Source: DASUMF01 sp040510575 (GTDB taxonomy: Bacteria > Actinomycetota > Acidimicrobiia > IMCC26256 > DASPTH01). From it: DNA of 9,652 nucleotides. Within the stretch, counting starts at the first letter, position 1. Each line of letters begins with the position of its first letter. Below the pieces are notes generated by a model. The model saw nothing but the letters and a program-made list of their open reading frames with translations. It did no database searches and was not told the DNA's origin. The position numbers and the translations under genes were made by a program. The DNA lies in the NCBI GenBank assembly GCA_040510575.1, contig JBEVIU010000081.1:1-9652 (forward strand). The letters run 5' to 3'. Below, piece after piece: positions 5,593 to 9,652 of the stretch.

Positions 5593-6582
5593 GTGAAGAC
5601 ACCGATCGCCACCGCCCTGCTGGCCGCTGGCCTGCTGGCCGGAACCGTCACGTCGAGTGGCGTGGTGTCGGGCCCGCGGGCGGCCGGCGCGGCGACCAGT
5701 GATCCCGGCCCCGGCTCCACCACGACGACCACCACGACACCCATCCCGGAGCCACCGCCGCCCGCGGGACCCGGCGGTTCGGTCGCGTGGTCACCCGTTG
5801 GCCGATCCGTCCTCGGTCGCTCCGTCCTCTACACCGGCGGCGTGGGTGGCGCGTTCGTGGCCTGGATGGATCCGACCCTCGTACGTCCCGTCGTCGTGCC
5901 GGGTACCAGCGATCCCGGCGGTCCGTGGGCCTGGGGCGGTCAGGTCGCGCCCGAGAGCCGGCCGTTCCTCGTCGCCTCCTTCAACGGCGGCTTCCAGTGG
6001 CAGGACTTCAACGGTGGCGTGCTCGCGTTTGGTCGCGGCTTCCGCGATCTCGTCCCGGGCGTCGCGTCGCTCATCGTCTACGCCGACGGCTCGTTCACCG
6101 TCGGGCAGTGGGGCCGCGACACCGACGCGACGAAGCCGGTTGCCGCGGTGCGTCAGAACCTGCAGCTCCTCGTCGACAACGGCGCGCCCACCGCTGCCGC
6201 GGCGAACCCGGGCGCGTGGGGCGCGTCGGTCGCCGGTGTTGCGACGATGCGGTCCGCGGTCGGTGTCGACGCGAACGGCGCGTTGCTGTGGGCCGGCGGG
6301 CGACTCGCGCCGGCCGACCTCGCCAACGCGATGCTCGCGAGCGGCGCGGTGCGCGCGATGCAGATGGACATCAACCCGGACTGGGTGAACTTCAACCAGT
6401 ACGACGTCGGCGCCGATGGCTCCGCAGTCGGGAACGGCGTGTTCGGTGCGACGGGCGCCAACCGCTACCTCAGCCCGAGTACCCGCGACTTCGTCGCGGT
6501 GGTCGTGCGCGGCACCGTGCAACCGGGTGCGACCGCGCCCGCCGGCGTCGCGCCCCTCACCGGCCAGGTGAAGCTCAAGTAG
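5593..6582 (+). CDS. Secreted phosphodiester glycosidase (NAGPA-domain) protein
   Basis: Predicted 329-aa exported protein. Residues 1-33 look like a signal peptide ending AAGA, followed by a Thr7 and Pro-rich linker (43-57). The NAGPA-like domain (about 63-310) shows FLVASFNGGF (125-134), a second NGG at 140-142, VYADGSFTVGQWGRD, RQNLQLLVDNG, MRSAVGVDANGALLWAGG (219-236) and AMQMDINPDW (255-264). In NAGPA-family enzymes, which hydrolyse the phosphodiester between a sugar and a carrier, the corresponding late motif is usually LDGGGS, so this belongs to a divergent subgroup and activity is uncertain. A surface polysaccharide or teichoic-acid-like substrate is inference. I chose the GTG at 5593 because the signal peptide starts there; upstream codons to 5479 are Arg/Pro-rich noise. 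Its TAG overlaps the convergent amidase stop by 8 bp. Confidence 0.75.
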   Translation: MKTPIATALLAAGLLAGTVTSSGVVSGPRAAGAATSDPGPGSTTTTTTTPIPEPPPPAGPGGSVAWSPVGRSVLGRSVLYTGGVGGAFVAWMDPTLVRPVVVPGTSDPGGPWAWGGQVAPESRPFLVASFNGGFQWQDFNGGVLAFGRGFRDLVPGVASLIVYADGSFTVGQWGRDTDATKPVAAVRQNLQLLVDNGAPTAAAANPGAWGASVAGVATMRSAVGVDANGALLWAGGRLAPADLANAMLASGAVRAMQMDINPDWVNFNQYDVGADGSAVGNGVFGATGANRYLSPSTRDFVAVVVRGTVQPGATAPAGVAPLTGQVKLK

Positions 6583-7816
6583 GCAAGCTCGGGCTGCGTT
6601 GCGCGGGCAACACGCTGGTCAACCACGCAGCCGCGGCAAGCAGCTCGGCGTCGCGTCCCGGTCGACCGACGAGCTGCACGCCGACGGGGAGCCCGGTCGA
6701 GCCGGTGAGTCCGGGTACCGACACGGTCGGGTGGCCCACCAGCGTCCAGAGCCGCGCGCAGCGCGGATCGCCGGTGTTGTCGAGCCCTGCGGGCGCTTCG
6801 CCGAGCGCGGCGAGCGTGAGCAACACGTCGCGGTCGCCGAACAGCTCGTCGACGTCCGAGCGCGCGATCGCTGCCCGGTCGAGCACTTCGCGGCGGCGTC
6901 TCGGATCGATCGTTGCCCCGTCCTCGATGATCGAGCGCAGTACGTCGGACAGCGCGTCGGCATGCTCGCGATGTTCCCACTCGAATGACCGCGCGATCTC
7001 GAACGCCATCACGACGGGATGCGCGGCGGCGAGGCCGAGGTGCGACGGCGGCAGCGAACGCGCCGTCACGTCCGCGCCCGCATCGGCTGCGAGCTGCGCG
7101 GCCGCCTCGACTGCGGCACGCGCGTCGTCGGTCGCATCGTGCCATTCCTCGGCGCGGAGCACCGCGATGCGCGGCGGCGCAGTGGCGTCGATCGCGGGCA
7201 CGGGATCCGCCGGCTCGGTGAGCGCCATCCTCACCCGGTCGAGCGTGGCGACGTTGCGCGCGAACCACCCCACGGTGTCGAGCGACGGCGCCAGGTGCTT
7301 CACGCCCGCGGTCGGCGCCGTGCCGTACGTCGGCTTGTAGCCGAGCACGCCGCAGAAGCTCGCAGGACGGATCACCGATCCCGCGGTCTGGGTGCCGAGC
7401 GCGACCTCGGCCATGCCCGTGGCCACCGCCGCCGCCGACCCGCTCGATGAACCGCCGGGCGTGTGCGTGAGCCGGTGCGGGTTCGCGGTCGGCCCGGGCT
7501 CGTAACACGCGAACTCGGTGGTGACCGTCTTGCCGAGCACGATCGCGCCCGCGTCGCGGAGTCGCGCCACGACCGCGGCGTCGCGTGATGGTTGATGGCC
7601 GGCGTAGATCGGTGACCCGTACTCGGTCGGGAGGTCTGCGGTGTCGAACACGTCCTTCACGCCGACCACGAGCCCGGCCAGCGGCCCGTCCGACGGTGCG
7701 GTGCGGCGCGCACCCTCGATGTCGATGCGCACCCAGGCATGCACCGGGTGTTCCCACGCGTCGATGGCGGCGATCGCCGACGTGAGACCGTCGGGTGCCG
7801 GGGGCGTGTCGCTCAC
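6575..7816 (-). CDS. Amidase signature family hydrolase
   Basis: Predicted 413-aa cytoplasmic amidase. The Ser-cisSer-Lys triad is visible: Lys54 in VGVKDVFDT, Ser123 in TPGGSSSGS and the nucleophile Ser147 in GTQTAGSVIRPAS. The 24-residue spacing between the two serines is the spacing known for this family. FCGVLGYKPTYG follows, also typical. The C-terminal block (LPVGVQLVGRPGRDAELL) closes the fold. At 413 aa it is on the short side for the family. It hydrolyses a C-N amide bond; the substrate cannot be read from sequence. A GatA role is unlikely, as neither GatB nor GatC is nearby. The GTG start at 7816 lies 13 nt after the stop of the DUF4333-like gene and lacks a clear Shine-Dalgarno, so coupled translation from that gene is likely. 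Confidence 0.88.
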   Translation of the reverse strand: MSDTPPAPDGLTSAIAAIDAWEHPVHAWVRIDIEGARRTAPSDGPLAGLVVGVKDVFDTADLPTEYGSPIYAGHQPSRDAAVVARLRDAGAIVLGKTVTTEFACYEPGPTANPHRLTHTPGGSSSGSAAAVATGMAEVALGTQTAGSVIRPASFCGVLGYKPTYGTAPTAGVKHLAPSLDTVGWFARNVATLDRVRMALTEPADPVPAIDATAPPRIAVLRAEEWHDATDDARAAVEAAAQLAADAGADVTARSLPPSHLGLAAAHPVVMAFEIARSFEWEHREHADALSDVLRSIIEDGATIDPRRRREVLDRAAIARSDVDELFGDRDVLLTLAALGEAPAGLDNTGDPRCARLWTLVGHPTVSVPGLTGSTGLPVGVQLVGRPGRDAELLAAAAWLTSVLPAQRSPSLPT

Positions 7817-7829
7817 CGGCGCGCTCGCG

Positions 7830-8336
7830 TCAGGCGACGCTGGTGATGGTCACCGCGCCGCTCGTGTCGCGCACCGTGAGCGTGACGACGCGCGTCGTGC
7901 CGTCGGCCAGCGCGGCCGAGCAGGTGACGGTGTCGCCCGGTCGTCGCACGAGGAACGCGGGTCCGCAGTCGACGGTGGCCGAGAGCGACGCGTTGGCCGC
8001 CACGAACTGCTCCATCGCCTGCTTCGTGAGCACGGCCTGCGGCGTGGCGAGCGAGAACGACCCGGTCGTGCCCGACTGCGTCGCGTCGACGACGAGGAAG
8101 GTGCCCGGGAGTTGCACCGTGCAGGTGAACGTCGCGCCGGTCACCCGGCGGGCGGTGGGCGGGCAGGCCACGTTCCCGTGGGCCAGGCCCGGGTAGGTGG
8201 TCTCGACGAGGCGGGCGATCTCGGTGCGCGCACGCGCGGTGGACACCATCGGTGAGCTCGCGGCGCCGGCCGGCGTGGACCCGGTTCCCGCGAGGAGCGC
8301 GCACGCGCCGAGCACGATCGCAAGCCCCCGACGCAT
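7830..8336 (-). CDS. Secreted protein with two DUF4333-like modules
   Basis: Predicted 168-aa exported protein. Residues 1-26 form a signal peptide (hydrophobic core, then TPAGAA). Two modules of similar layout follow. The first (about 36-99) has an amphipathic helix, VACPP (Cys58), GATFTCTV (Cys72) and a beta segment ending GSFSLAT. The second (about 102-168) has LTKQAMEQFVAAN, VDCGP (Cys124), GDTVTCSA (Cys139) and VVTLTVRDTSGAVTITSV. The Cys pairs are 14 and 15 residues apart, as in the actinobacterial DUF4333 fold, which is usually present once and whose function is unknown. The gene is the first of a two-gene unit with the amidase. The ATG at 8336 is 6 nt from a TAnnnT box, so the message is probably leaderless. 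Confidence 0.75.
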   Translation of the reverse strand: MRRGLAIVLGACALLAGTGSTPAGAASSPMVSTARARTEIARLVETTYPGLAHGNVACPPTARRVTGATFTCTVQLPGTFLVVDATQSGTTGSFSLATPQAVLTKQAMEQFVAANASLSATVDCGPAFLVRRPGDTVTCSAALADGTTRVVTLTVRDTSGAVTITSVA

Positions 8337-8342
8337 CGCCGC

Positions 8343-8348
8343 ACCGTA
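8343..8348 (-). promoter_or_regulatory. Predicted -10 box of the DUF4333-like / amidase transcript
   Basis: On the minus strand TACGGT (8348-8343) ends 6 nt before the ATG at 8336, the spacing for a leaderless mRNA. Upstream, 19 nt away, begins the left arm of the inverted repeat (8379-8368). Confidence 0.5.
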
Positions 8349-8367
8349 CCTCTCGCCTCACTCCAGC

Positions 8368-8415
8368 TTTTGGCGTACCGGGACCACCTGGCCGGTGGGT
8401 TGGGGTACGCCAAAA
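8368..8415. promoter_or_regulatory. 12-bp perfect inverted repeat flanked by mirror-image promoters
   Basis: TTTTGGCGTACC (8368-8379) and GGTACGCCAAAA (8404-8415) are perfect complements, with a 24-nt spacer that holds a smaller dyad, CCACC (8384-8388) and GGTGG (8394-8398). Read outward in both directions, each arm reads GGTACGCCAAAA, and is followed after 19 nt (left) or 21 nt (right) by TACGGT or TACAGT. The arms therefore lie at the -35 position or just upstream of it in both divergent genes. A partial third copy, GGCGTAC, lies at 8433-8439, overlapping the right -10. The arrangement suggests a shared regulator or sigma-factor element. A hairpin in RNA is a less attractive reading because the site lies upstream of both transcription starts. 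Confidence 0.65.
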
Positions 8416-8436
8416 CGGAAAACTTGGGCGAGGGCG

Positions 8437-8442
8437 TACAGT
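8437..8442 (+). promoter_or_regulatory. Predicted -10 box of the gene at 8451
   Basis: TACAGT ends 8 nt before the GTG at 8451. No Shine-Dalgarno is present between them, so the mRNA is likely leaderless. It partly overlaps a GGCGTAC half-site. Confidence 0.5.
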
Positions 8443-8450
8443 TCCGGGCC

Positions 8451-9185
8451 GTGAGCACCGGCGCGGAAGGGTCATCGGCCACGGGCCGCGAGGTGGTGTC
8501 GACCGCGGTGCCCGTCCCGGCCGCGCCGCCGGCCGTGGGCGACGTGATCAGTCACGGCGTGCACGTCGGACTCGGCGCCCTCGGTCTCGCCCGCCACGCC
8601 CTCGGCGCCGTGATCGCACGCACCACCACGCCGTCGGCAACCTCACCGCCGACTCCGCCGAGCACCGCCGACATCCTCCCGGGCGCGGTGGTCGGCTTCG
8701 GGATCCTGGTCGAGCGCCGGGTGCGCTCGGTCGGCAGTGCGGTCGCGAACGGCGCCTCCGGTGTGGCGCGCGCCGTCGGCACGCCCGACGTGGTGCAACG
8801 CGCGCTGCGTCCGGTGGAGGACGTGCTCTGGAATTGGAACGAGGTCGCTCGCCGCGAGCAGGCCCGCAACCGGGCCGAAGCATCCGCGGTGGTCCCCACG
8901 CTCGTGCAGCAGGTGGCCGAGAACGTGGTCGGCCAGCTCGACTTCGAGCGCCTCGTGCGTCAGATCCCGGTTGCCGACATCGTGGCCGAGGTCGACATCG
9001 AAGCTGTCGTCGCGCGCATCGATCTCGGTGGCGTGATCCGCGAGTCGACGGTGTCGCTCGGCACCGAGGCGGTCGACGGCTTGCGTACGCAGGGCATGGC
9101 GCTCGACGTGTGGAGCGCACGCGTCGTCGACCGCGTGCTGTTCCGCAAGCGACCCCGCCAGGTCGAGCTCCGCCGCACACCATGA
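8451..9185 (+). CDS. Conserved actinobacterial-type protein with short LD/VD repeats, upstream of an RDD gene
   Basis: Predicted 244-aa protein without a signal peptide or clear membrane helix, although about 33-57 and 76-88 are mildly hydrophobic. Residues 58-73 are Thr/Pro/Ser-rich. The C-terminal half contains a ladder of about 9-10-residue units at 162-198: QLDFERLV, IPVADIVA, VDIEAVVA, IDLGGVIR. REST and GLRTQGM then precede the basic end RVVDRVLFRKRPR. I recall proteins of this layout next to, or fused to, RDD-family proteins in Actinobacteria, but I know no function. I chose the GTG at 8451 rather than the TTG at 8370, because 8370 lies inside the inverted repeat and upstream of the -10 box. 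The stop at 9183-9185 is 10 nt before the RDD start, so the two form an operon. Confidence 0.65.
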   Translation: MSTGAEGSSATGREVVSTAVPVPAAPPAVGDVISHGVHVGLGALGLARHALGAVIARTTTPSATSPPTPPSTADILPGAVVGFGILVERRVRSVGSAVANGASGVARAVGTPDVVQRALRPVEDVLWNWNEVARREQARNRAEASAVVPTLVQQVAENVVGQLDFERLVRQIPVADIVAEVDIEAVVARIDLGGVIRESTVSLGTEAVDGLRTQGMALDVWSARVVDRVLFRKRPRQVELRRTP

Positions 9186-9195
9186 GCGGCTGCAG

Positions 9196-9652
9196 GTGAG
9201 CGTGCACGCGACGCGGATGACCGGGCGCGAGCGGGCCCAGGCGCTGCAGGACACCCGCGCCGGCTTCGTGTCGCGCGTCGTCGCGGCGACGGTCGACGTC
9301 GTGATCGTGTTCTCGCTGCTCCTGTTGGTCGAGGCGGGCTTCGCCGCGGTGCGGTTCGTGATCGCCGATCAGCCGTTCGAGTTCCCCGAGCTGGGTACCG
9401 TCGGCAACAGCTCGTTGCTCTTCGTGCTGCTCGTGCTCGTGCTCACCCTGGCGTGGTCCAGCTCGGGCCGGACCCTCGGCAACAACCTGGTGGGTCTGCG
9501 CGTCGTCCGCGAGAACGGTGGCGAGGTGTCGTGGGCCCGCGCGCTGGCCCGGGCGCTCATCGTGGTCGCCTTCCACGTGGTGGCGATGGGATGGATCCTG
9601 GTCAGCAAGAAGAATGCGGGGATCCACGACCTCGTGTGCCGCACCACCGTGA
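9196..9652 (+). CDS. RDD-family membrane protein, 3' truncated by window end
   Basis: The frame stays open to the last base, giving 152 codons. The protein has an N-terminal amphipathic segment, a first transmembrane helix at about 33-50, a second at about 72-87 and a third at about 119-137. The family's signature residues are visible: Arg27 and Asp34 in SRVVAATVDVV, and Asp145 in HDLVCRTTV. SGRTLGNNLVGLRVV (90-104) is the typical loop after the second helix. The family's function is poorly defined; some members transport ions. I place the start at the GTG at 9196, whose GTGA overlaps the stop of a 5-codon frame at 9182-9199; the GTG at 9202 or the ATG at 9217 are alternatives. It follows the LD/VD-repeat gene in one operon. 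Confidence 0.8.
   Translation, partial: MSVHATRMTGRERAQALQDTRAGFVSRVVAATVDVVIVFSLLLLVEAGFAAVRFVIADQPFEFPELGTVGNSSLLFVLLVLVLTLAWSSSGRTLGNNLVGLRVVRENGGEVSWARALARALIVVAFHVVAMGWILVSKKNAGIHDLVCRTTV

Noticed and set aside
4707..5702. 331-codon plus-strand open frame with several Cys
   Set aside because: It is antisense to the coiled-coil gene and crosses the divergent promoter region. The Cys/Arg/Leu pattern comes from the complement of Ala/Arg/Glu codons.
6598..6611. GTTGC / GCAAC hairpin just after the NAGPA stop as a terminator
   Set aside because: The arms are only 5 bp, it lies inside the amidase coding region, and there is no T-tract.
5787..7340. 517-codon plus-strand open frame
   Set aside because: It runs through the NAGPA gene in another frame and then antisense through the amidase. 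The Arg/Ser-rich sequence shows no motif.
6465..7757. 430-codon minus-strand open frame
   Set aside because: It is a shifted-frame shadow of the amidase, whose triad is intact in the other frame.
8370..8450. N-terminal extension of the LD/VD-repeat protein from the TTG at 8370
   Set aside because: It would place coding sequence across the inverted repeat and the -10 box. The GTG at 8451 fits the promoter layout.
8548..9627. 359-codon minus-strand open frame
   Set aside because: It is antisense to the LD/VD-repeat gene and the RDD gene and is dominated by Arg/Pro/His.

Overview
The window is about 9.65 kb of very GC-rich DNA (roughly 70% by eye) and reads as an actinobacterial chromosome segment. 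Signs are the heavy GTG start usage, DUF4333-type secreted proteins, a sortase signal of the LAxTG type, chaplin-like repeats, and several starts that look leaderless with a TAnnnT -10 box 6-8 nt upstream. A non-Streptomyces actinomycete, perhaps an Acidimicrobiia-type lineage, is my inference; there is no rRNA or marker gene to prove it. I see no tRNA, rRNA, CRISPR array, transposase or integrase.

Layout: 1-255 is a hairpin-rich non-coding leader. 256-1308 (+) encodes a secreted protein with five 33-residue chaplin-like repeats and a C-terminal LAFTG sorting signal. Its last 83 bp overlap the end of a convergent pair, TadE-like (3174-2716) followed by TadG-like (2719-1226), joined by an ATGA overlap. 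Divergent from these, 3282-4226 (+) encodes a secreted beta-propeller-like lipoprotein. After a likely bidirectional terminator comes 5429-4275 (-), a long Ala/Arg/Glu coiled-coil protein with a PKVT repeat tract. Divergent from it is 5593-6582 (+), a secreted phosphodiester-glycosidase (NAGPA) domain protein, whose stop overlaps the end of an amidase (7816-6575, -). The amidase lies 13 nt behind a secreted protein with two DUF4333-like modules (8336-7830, -). Divergent from that pair, 8451-9185 (+) encodes a protein with short LD/VD-type repeats, followed by an RDD-family membrane protein that runs off the window at 9652.

The common theme is the cell envelope: most products are secreted, lipid-anchored, wall-anchored or membrane-embedded. 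The strongest candidate for something little described is the wall-anchored chaplin-like repeat protein beside Tad pseudopilins. The second is a 12-bp perfect inverted repeat at 8368-8415, whose two arms sit at nearly mirror-image distances from the -10 boxes of two divergent, apparently leaderless genes. Functions below rest on reading motifs by eye, without any database search.
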